Shown one piece after another: positions 38,658-48,313 of a stretch of 64,000 bases of DNA. The first letter of the stretch is position 1. Every line of letters begins with the position of its first letter. The stretch comes from Lachnospiraceae bacterium (lineage in GTDB: Bacteria > Bacillota > Clostridia > Lachnospirales > Lachnospiraceae): assembly GCA_021153325.1 (NCBI GenBank), contig JAGKTQ010000003.1, positions 73,406-137,405 on the forward strand, read 5' to 3'. The notes below the pieces were generated by a model that ran no database searches, was not told the origin of the DNA, and was given only the letters and a program-made list of their open reading frames with translations. The position numbers were made by a program, and so were the translations under genes.

Positions 38658-41213
38658 ATGAAAAAAGAAACCTATGATATTACCGGAATGACCTGTTCTG
38701 CCTGTTCTTCCAGAGTGGAGAAGTGTGCGAATGCACTGGAAGGTGTGGACAAGGCATCCGTCAATCTTTTGACGAACAGCATGCAGATAGAGTATGACGA
38801 GGAGGCGGTATCCTCTGAAAAGATCATACAGGCAGTGGAAAAGGCGGGATATGGTGCCGCACTTCGGCAAAGAGGTGTACCACAAGGGAATACGCAAACT
38901 GCTAAAAACGGAATAGATGGGGAAAAAGCCTTAGGGAAAAATACAATGCAGAAGGAAGCGGACAGCTTGAAAAAAAGGTTCTGTATTTCGATTGTATTCT
39001 TAATTCCGCTTATGTACATTTCCATGTATCATATGTTCCATGCATGGTTCGGACTTCCGATTCCAGGATTTATGATGGAATATTTTCATGGAAATGAAAA
39101 TGTGATCACGTTTTCGTTTGCACAGTTTTTACTGTTGCTTCCGATACTGTATGTAAATCGAAAATATTTTATTGTTGGATTTAAAACGTTATTTCATGGC
39201 AGCCCGAATATGGATAGTCTGATCGCTATCGGTTCATCAGCAGCGGTGATCTATGGTTGCTTTGTGATTTTCAGGCTGGGAAGAGCGCTTGGTATGCAGG
39301 ACATGGCAGTGGTGGAGCAATATGGAATGGAAGTATATTTTGAGTCAGCTGGAACGATTCTCACGCTCATTACACTTGGTAAATATTTGGAAGCAAGAAG
39401 CAAGGGAAAAACGAGTGAAGCCATTACAAAGCTCATGAATCTGGCACCAAAGACTGCAGTGGTAGAGCGAAACGGAAAAGAAGAAACTATCGACGTAGAG
39501 CAAGTGCAGATGGGGGACATCGTGTTGGTGCGCTCCGGCGCAGCTATTCCGGTAGACGGCGTGATCGTAGCCGGAAATGGAAGTGTGGATGAGGCGGCGA
39601 TTACTGGAGAAAGCATCCCCGTAGATAAAAAAGAAGGCGATACGGTCGTAGGCGGTACATTAAATAAAGCCGGTTTTATGAAATTCCGTGCTACAAGGGT
39701 GGGCGATGATACAACGCTCTCTCAAATCATCCATCTGGTGGAAGAGGCAAGTGCCAGTAAAGCACCTATTGCAAAGATGGCAGATAAAATTGCAGGTGTG
39801 TTTGTACCAGTCGTAATTGGGATTGCGATTTTGGCAGCGGTCATTTGGCTGCTTTCTGGTGCGGGATTTGAATTTGCTTTGTCTATCGGTATTTCCGTAC
39901 TGGTCATTTCCTGCCCTTGTGCGCTTGGGCTTGCTACACCGGTAGCGATCATGGTAGGAACTGGAAAGGGTGCAGAACTCGGCATTTTGGTCAAATCCGG
40001 GGAAGCTTTGGAAACCGCACACAATATCGATACAGTAGTGTTGGACAAGACAGGAACGATTACAGAAGGAAAGCCTGTTGTTACTGATGTTTTTGCTCTT
40101 GGAATGGAAGAAGATACCCTTTTAAAAATGGCAGTATGTCTGGAAAAACCAAGTGAACATCCATTGGCAGAAGCCATCGTGAAATATGGGACAGAAAAGG
40201 GAATAGAAGCAACAGAAGTAACAGAATTTGAAACGCTTCCAGGAAAAGGGGTCAGTGCTTATATCGATGGCAGAAAATTTTATGCCGGAAATGAAAGTCT
40301 GATGGCAGAAAAGCAGATTGCTACAGAAAGAATAAAAGAGACACTTTTCGCTTTTGCTAATGACGGAAAAACACCGCTTATTTTCAGTGATGAGAAAGAA
40401 GTGATCGGTGTGATCGCGGTGGCGGATGTGGCAAAGAAAACGAGCAAAGAAGCAATTGCCAAGTTCCAAAAAATGGGAATTCATGTTATTATGCTGACAG
40501 GCGATAATGAAGTAACTGCCAGAGCAATGCAGCGACAGTTACATATTCCGAAGGTCATTGCAGGTGTGCTGCCAGACCAGAAGGAACAAGTGATCGCAGG
40601 GCTTCAGAATGAGGGCAGAAAGGTAGCAATGGTAGGGGATGGCATTAACGATGCCCCGGCACTTATGCGCGCAGATGTGGGCATTGCTATCGGTGCTGGT
40701 ACAGATATTGCCTTGGAAAGTGCAGATATTGTATTGATGAAAAATGATTTGCTGGATGTATGTACAGCAATCCGCTTGAGCAGAAAAGTGATCACGAATA
40801 TCAAACAGAACCTGTTTTGGGCATTTTTTTATAATAGTATCGGAATCCCGCTTGCAGCAGGGGGACTTTACCCGGCATTTGGATTGAAATTAAATCCTAT
40901 GTTTGGTTCTGCTGCCATGGCATTAAGTAGTGTGTGTGTAGTTTCTAATGCACTTAGAATAAAAAGATTTAAGGAGGATAAATTTATGTTTGGAAAGAAA
41001 AAAGCAGATGTAGAAATGATGGTAGAAGGAATGAGCTGTGGACATTGCAGCGCAAGAGTAGAGGAAGCGTTAAATAATATTGACGGGGTGAAGGCAGAAG
41101 TGAATTTGAAGAAAAAGACAGCTTATGTTACACTGGAAAACGAAGTCTCAGATGAAACATTAAAAGCAGCAGTGGAAAATGCAGGCTATAGCGTGACAAA
41201 AATAAGCAGATAG
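38658..41213 (+). CDS. copA: copper-exporting P1B-type ATPase with HMA domains at both ends
   Basis: Pumps Cu(I) out at the cost of ATP. The 851 residues run: N-terminal HMA (about 1-65, GMTCSACSS), membrane helices, an actuator domain (ITGES-type), the ion-path CPC in ISCPCALGLATP, the phosphorylated Asp in VLDKTGTITEGKP, HPLAEAI and GDGINDAPAL. A second HMA (about 783-851, GMSCGHCSA) follows, joined by a short charged linker. A C-terminal HMA is unusual in CopA. The linker contains an AAGGAGG and an in-frame ATG, as if a copZ gene had been fused. Confidence 0.93.
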   Translation: MKKETYDITGMTCSACSSRVEKCANALEGVDKASVNLLTNSMQIEYDEEAVSSEKIIQAVEKAGYGAALRQRGVPQGNTQTAKNGIDGEKALGKNTMQKEADSLKKRFCISIVFLIPLMYISMYHMFHAWFGLPIPGFMMEYFHGNENVITFSFAQFLLLLPILYVNRKYFIVGFKTLFHGSPNMDSLIAIGSSAAVIYGCFVIFRLGRALGMQDMAVVEQYGMEVYFESAGTILTLITLGKYLEARSKGKTSEAITKLMNLAPKTAVVERNGKEETIDVEQVQMGDIVLVRSGAAIPVDGVIVAGNGSVDEAAITGESIPVDKKEGDTVVGGTLNKAGFMKFRATRVGDDTTLSQIIHLVEEASASKAPIAKMADKIAGVFVPVVIGIAILAAVIWLLSGAGFEFALSIGISVLVISCPCALGLATPVAIMVGTGKGAELGILVKSGEALETAHNIDTVVLDKTGTITEGKPVVTDVFALGMEEDTLLKMAVCLEKPSEHPLAEAIVKYGTEKGIEATEVTEFETLPGKGVSAYIDGRKFYAGNESLMAEKQIATERIKETLFAFANDGKTPLIFSDEKEVIGVIAVADVAKKTSKEAIAKFQKMGIHVIMLTGDNEVTARAMQRQLHIPKVIAGVLPDQKEQVIAGLQNEGRKVAMVGDGINDAPALMRADVGIAIGAGTDIALESADIVLMKNDLLDVCTAIRLSRKVITNIKQNLFWAFFYNSIGIPLAAGGLYPAFGLKLNPMFGSAAMALSSVCVVSNALRIKRFKEDKFMFGKKKADVEMMVEGMSCGHCSARVEEALNNIDGVKAEVNLKKKTAYVTLENEVSDETLKAAVENAGYSVTKISR
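40986..41213 (+). CDS. possible internally started copper chaperone (CopZ-like), nested in copA
   Basis: AAGGAGG (40971-40977) lies 8 bases before ATG 40986, in frame with copA. From there 75 residues (MFGKKKADVEMMVEGMSCGHCSARVEE...) form a complete HMA domain of the size of a free CopZ chaperone, with the CxxC copper site. It could be made by initiation inside the copA message, so one gene would yield a pump with a built-in HMA and a free carrier. This is inferred from SD strength and domain limits only. Confidence 0.55.
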   Translation: MFGKKKADVEMMVEGMSCGHCSARVEEALNNIDGVKAEVNLKKKTAYVTLENEVSDETLKAAVENAGYSVTKISR

Positions 41214-41289
41214 AAGAAAATGGCGAGAATGTAGTCATGACAGCATTTACTTACAGATTTGAAAAAAGCTGCAGTAGTGGGAGGAAAAA

Positions 41290-43077
41290 ATGGCAGTAAC
41301 ATTTGCAGAATATATAAAAAAGAAAAAAGTGCTCTGTGACGGCGGATTTGGCACATATTATGGAGCATTGACCGGTTCGGAAACACCATGTGAAATGGCA
41401 AATCTGAAAAATCCGGAATTTGTAAAAAAAATTCACAGAGAATATATTCAGGCAGGTGCAAGATTTATTCGTACGAATACTTTTGCAGCAAACAAACAGA
41501 TCCTTTCCTGCAATGAAACACAGCTTACCGATATTATAAAGGCGGGATACCGGCTTGCAAAAGAAACGGCGGCAGAAGAAAAAGAACCGGTCTTTGTAGG
41601 AGCAGATATTGGTCCGATTCCTTTAGAGAGTGTGGAAGAGGAAGAACAGAGAGAAGAGCAATACACGGCAATTTGCAAAGCTTTTTTGGAAGAGGGAGCA
41701 GATATATTTGTATTTGAAACATTTTCCAATTTAGATGAGATTCTGCCAGTGATAAAGAAAATAAAAAAAGAAAATCCTGCCCTTTTTGTCATTGTACAGT
41801 TTTGTGTGAACCAGTTCGGCTACAGCAGTGCAGGATTAAGTGCAAAAAGGCTTTTGGAAGAGGCGGGAAAGGTAGAAGAAATTGATGCTACGGGATTTAA
41901 TTGCGGTGTAGGACCTGGTCACCTTTTTCAAATCATGGAAAAACAGAATCTGGCAATCGGAAAGTTTATTACTGCCTTTCCGAATGCTGGGTATCCACAG
42001 ATGATTCAAAGCCGATTGGTTTTTTTGGATAATGAGGAATATTTTGTGGAGAAGGGCTGTGACATTGCAGGACTTTGCGTGGATATGCTCGGTGGCTGCT
42101 GTGGAACGACGCCTTCCTATATTTCCAAATTGAAAAGCAAGGTAGAGTGGGAAAGAGATACAGAAAAAATTCCAGAGAAAAAAGCAGAACAGCCTCTGAA
42201 AATTAAGAGTAAGGATTACAGTTTTTTTGCGGGAAAGCAAAAGAAACTGATTGCAGTAGAGCTAGCGCCACCGTTGGATGCCAATGATGAGAAGATCATG
42301 GATGCGGCAAATCGATTAAAGAATTGCGATGTGGATGTGATCACATTTCCGGATTCCCCATCGGGAAGAACAAGGGTTGACCCGGTACTAATGGCAGCGA
42401 AAGTCATGAAAGAAACGGGTATGTGCGTTATGCCACATATTTGCTGTCGCGACAAAAATGCCATTGCTATGCGTTCCCAGCTTTTAGGTGCACAGGTAAA
42501 TGGAATTCATAATTTCCTTGTCATTACGGGAGATCCGGTTCCAAGCATGGTAAGACAAAGCGTAAAAAGTGTCTTCAATTTTGATTCGGTGGGTCTTATG
42601 AAGATCATAAAAGACATGAACGAAGAGACCTTTGCAGAGGAGCCACTTTTTTATGGTGGTGCGATTAATTATAATCGTCGTAATTTGGAAGTAGAATGTG
42701 GACGTGTAAAGAAAAAAACAGAAGCAGGAGCCAGCTTTTTCTTCACACAGCCACTATTTTGCAAAGAAGATATAGAAAAGGTAAGAAGCCTGAAGAAAGA
42801 AGTGCCACAGGCAAAAATCCTATGTGGAATCATGCCGCTTATCAGTAAACGAAATGCCCTGTTTATGAAAAATGAAATGGTTGGCATTCATGTGCCGGAT
42901 GAAGTGATCGCACGTTATGAGGAAACGATGACAAAGGCACAGGGGGAAGCGGTAGGGATTGCCATTGCCAAGGAAGTGATGGAGCAGGCAGCGGACTTTG
43001 CAGATGGATTTTATTTTTCCCTGCCCTTCAACCGCGTAAACGTGTTGGAAGCAATTTTGAAAGATGCAGGGTTTTAA
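41290..43077 (+). CDS. bifunctional homocysteine S-methyltransferase / methylenetetrahydrofolate reductase (YitJ type)
   Basis: The 595-residue protein joins two enzymes of methionine synthesis. The N-terminal part (about 1-290) is a homocysteine methyltransferase with the zinc Cys of FNCGVGP and GGCCGTTP. The C-terminal part (about 310-590) is a MetF-like barrel (ELAPPLDAND, FPDSPSGR, GDPVPSMV, FFFTQPLF) that makes 5-methyl-THF. AGGAGG-like GGGAGG precedes the ATG. It has no S-box or other methionine riboswitch directly upstream and no terminator that separates it from copA, so it may be partly cotranscribed. Confidence 0.9.
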   Translation: MAVTFAEYIKKKKVLCDGGFGTYYGALTGSETPCEMANLKNPEFVKKIHREYIQAGARFIRTNTFAANKQILSCNETQLTDIIKAGYRLAKETAAEEKEPVFVGADIGPIPLESVEEEEQREEQYTAICKAFLEEGADIFVFETFSNLDEILPVIKKIKKENPALFVIVQFCVNQFGYSSAGLSAKRLLEEAGKVEEIDATGFNCGVGPGHLFQIMEKQNLAIGKFITAFPNAGYPQMIQSRLVFLDNEEYFVEKGCDIAGLCVDMLGGCCGTTPSYISKLKSKVEWERDTEKIPEKKAEQPLKIKSKDYSFFAGKQKKLIAVELAPPLDANDEKIMDAANRLKNCDVDVITFPDSPSGRTRVDPVLMAAKVMKETGMCVMPHICCRDKNAIAMRSQLLGAQVNGIHNFLVITGDPVPSMVRQSVKSVFNFDSVGLMKIIKDMNEETFAEEPLFYGGAINYNRRNLEVECGRVKKKTEAGASFFFTQPLFCKEDIEKVRSLKKEVPQAKILCGIMPLISKRNALFMKNEMVGIHVPDEVIARYEETMTKAQGEAVGIAIAKEVMEQAADFADGFYFSLPFNRVNVLEAILKDAGF

Positions 43078-43100
43078 ACGTAAAAAATGGATTCGAAAAG

Positions 43101-44120
43101 TTACTGTGAAAGTGCTTCTTGGGCGAAGGTGGTGTTTACCAGGTCGGAGTAGGGAACTCGTTCGGTGAGTTCTCCGGCTTCTTCTAAAATGTTTTGCAGG
43201 AGAGTGAAGCTTTCTTCTTCAAATACAAGGTCTTCTTTCCATGTTTCCTGTTCGTAGTAGCGTGTTACGATCGTTGTCAATGTTTCTAAGTCAGTTTCCG
43301 GAAATTGGGGACTGATGGCTTTGGCAATATCGGCAGGGGAAGACTGGTTCACATCATTCATTCCCTTCTGTAAAGCATTGGTGAAATGCTGTAGGATCTC
43401 AGGATTATTTTCTATATAACTCTTTTTGGCACAAAATGCGGTGTAAGGTACATAGCCGGATTCTTCGCCAAGAGAAGCTACAACATAGCCGTCTCCTTTT
43501 GCCTCTAAAGCTGTGGCGTGAGGTTCAAATTCAATGGTAAAATCGCCCTGCCCACCGGAAAATGCTGCAGCAGTAGAACCAAAATCAATACTTTGATCAA
43601 TCGTAAGGTCAGTAGCAGGATTCAAATTATTTTTTTTCAAAATGTATTCAAAGACCATTTCGGGCATACCGCCAGCTCTGCCACCTAACACAATTTTCCC
43701 ATTCAGCATGGTGAAATCAAAGTTTTCAATGGGTTCTCTGGAAACAAGAAAGTTTCCGGCACGTTGTGTAAGCTGAGCGAAGTTCACAACATAGTCTTCT
43801 GCTCCCTGATTATAAGTATAGATAGAGCTTTCACTTCCCATAAATCCGATCTGGGCGTCATCAGACAAAACGGCTGTCATTGTTTTATCTGCACCATATC
43901 CGGTCACCAGTTCTAAGTCAATTCCTTCTTCGGCAAAATACCCTTTTTCTATTGCCACATATAATGGCGCGTAAAAGCAGGAATGTGCCACTTCATTTAA
44001 AATAACTTTTGTTTGGTTTCCATCTGTTTTTGTGTCTTTTTCATCGGAAGATGAACTGCCACAGGAACATAGAAGAACAGAAAGAATCAGAAGTAGTGCG
44101 AAAATAGTACGCTTTTTCAT
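43101..44120 (-). CDS. ABC transporter solute-binding lipoprotein, NMT1/SsuA-like
   Basis: The 339-residue protein starts with a lipoprotein signal peptide (lipobox LLCS-C, Cys near residue 21). It then follows the NMT1/THI5-SsuA fold (FYAPLYVAIEKGYFAEEGIDLELVTGYGADKTMTAVLSDDAQIGFMGSES). Such proteins bind aromatic or sulfonate compounds or thiamine precursors. No permease or ATPase gene is adjacent, so the transporter partner must be elsewhere and the ligand stays open. Minus-strand AGGAGG is 9 bases before ATG 44120; longer starts give no signal peptide. Confidence 0.85.
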   Translation of the reverse strand: MKKRTIFALLLILSVLLCSCGSSSSDEKDTKTDGNQTKVILNEVAHSCFYAPLYVAIEKGYFAEEGIDLELVTGYGADKTMTAVLSDDAQIGFMGSESSIYTYNQGAEDYVVNFAQLTQRAGNFLVSREPIENFDFTMLNGKIVLGGRAGGMPEMVFEYILKKNNLNPATDLTIDQSIDFGSTAAAFSGGQGDFTIEFEPHATALEAKGDGYVVASLGEESGYVPYTAFCAKKSYIENNPEILQHFTNALQKGMNDVNQSSPADIAKAISPQFPETDLETLTTIVTRYYEQETWKEDLVFEEESFTLLQNILEEAGELTERVPYSDLVNTTFAQEALSQ

Positions 44121-44318
44121 AAATAAAATCCTCCTGAAACGTAGATGATCAATATGGTATACCAATATGCAGAAGGAAATAGAGAGTTCCTGAATAGAAA
44201 AATTTGCGAATAATAAACAATTAGGTATTGTTGAAATAACAATTTTCGTGCATAATATTGTCATCTGGCAAAATTGTCTTTTTTTGCCGAATTTAGTCAG
44301 AGGGGAATGTGAGAAAAC

Positions 44319-45026
44319 ATGAAAAAGATAGAGAAAATCTGTAAGATAATTGCAGCTATTATACTGATTCCAACGGTTTTACTTGTTGCCTTTATTTTGA
44401 TCGCAGACGTAACCGGAATGGAGTTTAATAAAAACAGTACCACGACGGAACAGGTTCAGGAAAACCATACAGGAGCAGCGGATGCGAGCGAAGAAGAACA
44501 AGCGGGTATGGTAACAGATATTAGTGGTAATGATGGGGAAGAAAGTACCGGAGAAGCAGAGCAGACGGATGGAAAGATCACCGCAGAAAAATACGAGCAG
44601 ATCCAAAATGGCATGACATATCAGGAATTGGTAGCCTTAATTGGTGAGGAAGGAAATTTGACTGCTGAGTCAGAAACGCTTGGTTCCAAAACGGTCATGT
44701 ATGAATGGACAGCAGAAGATGGATGGGGAACTGCTATCATTGTGTTACAGGATAATGCAGTTATTAATAAATCCCAGACAGGAGTTGCACAGTCAGCAGA
44801 AACAGCGCCTATCACATTGGAACAGTATGAGCAGATAGAAGAAGGAATGACTTATGATAAAGTAGTAGAGATCATAGGTGGTGAAGGAGAAGCAATTTCA
44901 GAAAGCAATACAGAAGATTCCATTACGGTTGTATATATTTGGAAGGGAAGCGATGGAGTTTCTAATGCAACACTTACATTTTACAATAATGCATTATTTT
45001 CTAAAGCACAGACAGGCTTGCAATAG
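44319..45026 (+). CDS. membrane-anchored protein with two DUF3862-like repeats
   Basis: The 235 residues have one N-terminal membrane helix (about 8-30), an acidic linker (about 40-85) and two copies of a domain of about 70 residues. Each copy starts with EQYEQI-G-MTY--L/VV-IIGG/EEG and ends -SKAQTGL. This is the DUF3862/SmpA-OmlA-like fold seen in Firmicute surface proteins. The internal duplication is clear by eye. Function is unknown. The 3' end of the gene forms half of the terminator stem. Confidence 0.75.
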   Translation: MKKIEKICKIIAAIILIPTVLLVAFILIADVTGMEFNKNSTTTEQVQENHTGAADASEEEQAGMVTDISGNDGEESTGEAEQTDGKITAEKYEQIQNGMTYQELVALIGEEGNLTAESETLGSKTVMYEWTAEDGWGTAIIVLQDNAVINKSQTGVAQSAETAPITLEQYEQIEEGMTYDKVVEIIGGEGEAISESNTEDSITVVYIWKGSDGVSNATLTFYNNALFSKAQTGLQ

Positions 45027-45041
45027 CGGTCTGTGTTTTTT
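45007..45041 (+). terminator. terminator overlapping the end of the DUF3862-like gene
   Basis: CACAGAC (45007-45013, inside the gene) pairs with GTCTGTG (45029-45035), followed by six T. Confidence 0.8.
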
Positions 45042-45086
45042 GTTTGAAAATTTATCGTGCTTAAGAATTATTTATGAATTTTTTTA

Positions 45087-45115
45087 TCGACATGATGTAT
45101 AAAATTCGGTATAAT
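45087..45115 (+). promoter_or_regulatory. promoter of pspA-ydjI
   Basis: TCGACA (45087-45092), 17 bases, perfect TATAAT (45110-45115), about 100 bases before the pspA ATG. Confidence 0.6.
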
Positions 45116-45214
45116 TAGAATCAGTCAGTCAAATCTTTTGAGGATTTTTGGTATGACGGGGTGATTATTAAAAATAAGGAACAGCTATCTTTTTTAAGAG
45201 GCAAGGAGGAAACT

Positions 45215-45898
45215 ATGGGAGTTTTAACAAGATTTAAGGACATTATGGCAGCTAATTTTAATTCGCTTTTGGATAAAGCAGAAGATCCGGAAAAAATGGT
45301 GGATCAGTATTTGAGAAATTTGGAAAGTGATCTTGCAAAAGTAAAAGCAGAGACAGCATCTGTTATGGCAGAAGAAAAATCCTGCAAGCGTAAATTAGAT
45401 GAATGCAACGAAGAGATTGCAAGAATGACAGAGTATGCAAAAAAAGCAGTTACAGCAGGAAATGATGACGAAGCAAAACAGTTCCTTGCTAAAAAGAGCG
45501 AGTTGACAGAGAAGAGAGATGCTTTACAGGGAAGCTATGATATTGCAAAAGCAAATGCAGATAAAATGCGTGAGATGAACAACAAACTGGAAGCTGATAT
45601 TGCTGCAATGAGAAGCAAGAGAGATACTTTAAAAGCAAAAGCAAAAGTAGCGGATGCACAGGAAAGAATCAATAAGCTTGGTTCCAGCGTAGAAGCAGCA
45701 GGAAGCAATATGGCAGCATTTGACCGTATGGAAGACAAGATCAATCGCAGACTTGATGAAGTGAATGCAATGGCTGAACTGAATGAAGAAAGCGGTTCTG
45801 ATTCTATTGAAGAACTTGCTAAAAAATACGATTCCAATGAAACAAAATCCGATGTGGATGATGAACTTGCTGCATTAAAAGCAGAGCTTGGAATGTAA
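45215..45898 (+). CDS. PspA/IM30 family membrane-stress protein
   Basis: The 227-residue protein is a long coiled coil of the PspA/IM30 (ESCRT-III-like) family: the N-terminal amphipathic helix (MGVLTRFKDIMAANFNSLLDKAEDPEKM) and the DQYLRNLESDLAKVKAETASVMAEEK start are typical. Such proteins coat and stabilise damaged membranes. ATG 45215 with AAGGAGG at 7 bases is chosen; the codons before it lack similarity. It is followed by the SPFH-like ydjI, a common pairing in Firmicutes. Confidence 0.9.
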   Translation: MGVLTRFKDIMAANFNSLLDKAEDPEKMVDQYLRNLESDLAKVKAETASVMAEEKSCKRKLDECNEEIARMTEYAKKAVTAGNDDEAKQFLAKKSELTEKRDALQGSYDIAKANADKMREMNNKLEADIAAMRSKRDTLKAKAKVADAQERINKLGSSVEAAGSNMAAFDRMEDKINRRLDEVNAMAELNEESGSDSIEELAKKYDSNETKSDVDDELAALKAELGM

Positions 45899-45921
45899 TA
45901 GAAAGAGCGGAGTGAGAGAAA

Positions 45922-46884
45922 ATGGGATTATTTTCAAGAGAATTAGCTAACGTTGTAGAATGGAAAGAAGATAGAGAGGGCGTATTATTCTGGAAATGGC
46001 AGAACCAGGAGATCAAAAAAGGCTCAAAATTGATCGTACGTCCGGGACAGGATGCAATCTTTCTTTATAACGGTAGAGTAGAAGGTATTTTTGAGAGTGA
46101 AGGTCAGTTTGACATGGAGTCTGACATCATTCCATTCCTGTCTACATTAAAAAGTTTTAAATTCGGTTTTAATACACCGCTTCGTGCAGAAGTGCTCTTC
46201 ATTAACACAAAAGAAATGATCGTAAAATGGGGCACAAAAAATGCCATCAATTTACAGGCGCCGGGACTTCCGGGTGGTATGCCGATCAGAGCATTTGGTA
46301 CATTCAGCTGCAAAATTGCAGAGCATGATGTTTTGATCGACAAATTGGCAGGTATTAAACAGATTTATACAGTAGACGATGTAAAAGAGCGTATCATATC
46401 TAATTTAGATCAGTTGTTGATGGTATGGGTCGGAAAAGAAGGCAGAGATATGTTCAACCTTCAGATGGATGCCAGAAGCATTTCCAAAGGCATTATGGGC
46501 GATCTGGACATGGATATGAGAAAACTCGGTATTGCCATTACAGATTTTAACATTGAAAGCTTTTCTTATCCGGAAGAGATCAAGAAAATGCAGGAGAAAG
46601 CTGCAGCACAGTCTATGATCGGAGATATGAACAAATATCAGCAGGTGGCTATGGCTGATTCTATGCAAAAAGGCGGCACAAGAAGTGGCAGCAGCGTAGC
46701 AAGTGATATGGTAAGCTTACAGATGGGCATGGCAATGGGACAGCAGATGGTGCAGCAAATGCAGAATAATAACACCAATACAATGGCTGGTGCAACAGGC
46801 ACAGCGCCTAAATTCTGTCCAAACTGCGGTACACCTACAAACGGAAGCAACTTCTGTGGAAACTGCGGAAATAAGCTTGTATAA
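45922..46884 (+). CDS. YdjI-like SPFH/virion-core-type protein with C-terminal zinc ribbon
   Basis: The 320-residue protein resembles Bacillus YdjI. An SPFH-like (flotillin) domain covers about residues 30-240 (LIVRPGQDAIFLYNGRVEGIFESEGQFDM...), then a Met/Gln/Asn-rich linker (AMGQQMVQQMQNNN). The protein ends in a zinc ribbon (CPNCGTPTNGSNFCGNCG). In B. subtilis the neighbour is also a PspA homologue, and these proteins localise at the membrane under stress. The 23-base gap to pspA supports one transcript. Confidence 0.82.
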   Translation: MGLFSRELANVVEWKEDREGVLFWKWQNQEIKKGSKLIVRPGQDAIFLYNGRVEGIFESEGQFDMESDIIPFLSTLKSFKFGFNTPLRAEVLFINTKEMIVKWGTKNAINLQAPGLPGGMPIRAFGTFSCKIAEHDVLIDKLAGIKQIYTVDDVKERIISNLDQLLMVWVGKEGRDMFNLQMDARSISKGIMGDLDMDMRKLGIAITDFNIESFSYPEEIKKMQEKAAAQSMIGDMNKYQQVAMADSMQKGGTRSGSSVASDMVSLQMGMAMGQQMVQQMQNNNTNTMAGATGTAPKFCPNCGTPTNGSNFCGNCGNKLV

Positions 46885-46903
46885 ATATAAAAGAAAAGAT
46901 AAT

Positions 46904-46944
46904 AAAAGTGAGAAATCTTTGAATGTTAAGATTTCTCACTTTTT
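46904..46944. terminator. bidirectional terminator between ydjI and prs genes
   Basis: AAAAGTGAGAAATCTT (46904-46919) pairs with AAGATTTCTCACTTTT (46928-46943). Confidence 0.88.
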
Positions 46945-46958
46945 CATTTCTTATGAAA

Positions 46959-48149
46959 TTAAATGTTGTATTCTTCTCTACGATTGTATTTATCCAAAAT
47001 AGCATGTATTTTTTCGGTAGGAGTAAGTACGTTTGCCATTGAAATATCGTGATTCATAAAGTCGATGATAGATGCTAAGAACTTGCTCATGTCTGCTTTT
47101 ACAAAATAAGGTTTGTCTTTTAATTCTGGTGGGAGATAAGTTAAGTTTGTTGTAATAACTCTTTCAAATACACCCTGTTCGTAAGCATTATCAAAAGCCT
47201 TTAATCCGTTTGTAAATAAGCCGAAGGTACAGCAGATAAATACTCTGTTTGCATGCATTTCTTTTAACTGCTTTGCAGTATCCAACATACTTTCACCGGA
47301 GGAGATCATATCATCAATAATGATGACATCCTTTCCTTCTAATGTATCACCTAAAAATTCATGGGCAACGATTGGATTTTTGCCATTTATAATGGTAGAG
47401 TAGTCACGGCGTTTGTAGAACATACCAGTATTTACACCAAGTACATTGGCAAAATATACAGCACGGTCAAGGGCTCCTTCGTCCGGGCTGATAACTACTA
47501 AGTGATCTTTATCAATGATCAGATCTTTTTCTACGTCTAAAAGAGAACGCATGAATTGGTAAGGTGGAGTGAAGTTATCAAATCCACAGAGCGGAGTAGC
47601 GTTCTGTACACGAGGATCATGTGCATCAAAAGTAATGAAATTGTTGACGCCCATAGCGCTTAATTCTTCCAATGCATAAGCGCAGTCTAAAGATTCTCTA
47701 CCGCTTCTTTTGTGCTGACGTCCTTCGTAGAGGAAAGGCATAATAACGTTGATACGGTGTGCTTTTCCGTTCGTAGCTGCGATCACACGTTTTAAGTCCT
47801 GATAATGGTCATCCGGTGATTTGTGGTTCGTATAACCATTTACGTTATAGGTAAGACTATGATTGCAGACGTCTAAAAGAATAAACAGATCTTTTCCGCG
47901 GATACTTTCATGAAAAACGGCTTTTCCTTCTCCACTTCCGAAACGCGGACATTCACAGTCTACTAAATAGCTGCTTTCAATATAACCATGGAAAGCAGGA
48001 TCATTTTTAACTTTTTCGTTGTTAACACTTTTACGATAATCTACCAAATAATTATTAACGCTGCGACCAAGAGCCTCAGCAGATTCCAGTGCAATCAATT
48101 TCAATGGTGCAACCGGCATTGCATTTTCCAATTCACGTAAATTAGGCAT
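46959..48149 (-). CDS. prs: ribose-phosphate pyrophosphokinase (PRPP synthetase), long divergent form
   Basis: Makes PRPP for nucleotide, histidine and tryptophan synthesis. It has FDAHDPRVQN and the PRPP-binding loop VIIIDDMISSGESM, both diagnostic. At 396 residues it is about 80 longer than the usual enzyme (about 315), with an N-terminal extension and extra loops, and it starts MPNLRELENAMPVAPLKLIA. This long form is one I associate with Lachnospiraceae. Minus-strand GGAGG is 6 bases before ATG 48149. It is monocistronic. Confidence 0.88.
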   Translation of the reverse strand: MPNLRELENAMPVAPLKLIALESAEALGRSVNNYLVDYRKSVNNEKVKNDPAFHGYIESSYLVDCECPRFGSGEGKAVFHESIRGKDLFILLDVCNHSLTYNVNGYTNHKSPDDHYQDLKRVIAATNGKAHRINVIMPFLYEGRQHKRSGRESLDCAYALEELSAMGVNNFITFDAHDPRVQNATPLCGFDNFTPPYQFMRSLLDVEKDLIIDKDHLVVISPDEGALDRAVYFANVLGVNTGMFYKRRDYSTIINGKNPIVAHEFLGDTLEGKDVIIIDDMISSGESMLDTAKQLKEMHANRVFICCTFGLFTNGLKAFDNAYEQGVFERVITTNLTYLPPELKDKPYFVKADMSKFLASIIDFMNHDISMANVLTPTEKIHAILDKYNRREEYNI

Positions 48150-48313
48150 TTTTTCCTCCGTAATAAAAGTCTACAGTTTGCATGCAGACTGAAATTGTAT
48201 CTATTAATAATCTAAACTACCATATAATTTTATATCATTATGCTAGTGACACGTCAAGAAATTTCTAGTAAGATATAAGTATGTGTGTGGAGTTGGAGGA
48301 GAGAGTTTTAGAG

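Noticed and set aside
41214..41289. S-box (SAM) riboswitch before the homocysteine methyltransferase gene
   Set aside because: The gap of 76 bases is too short and shows no conserved core.
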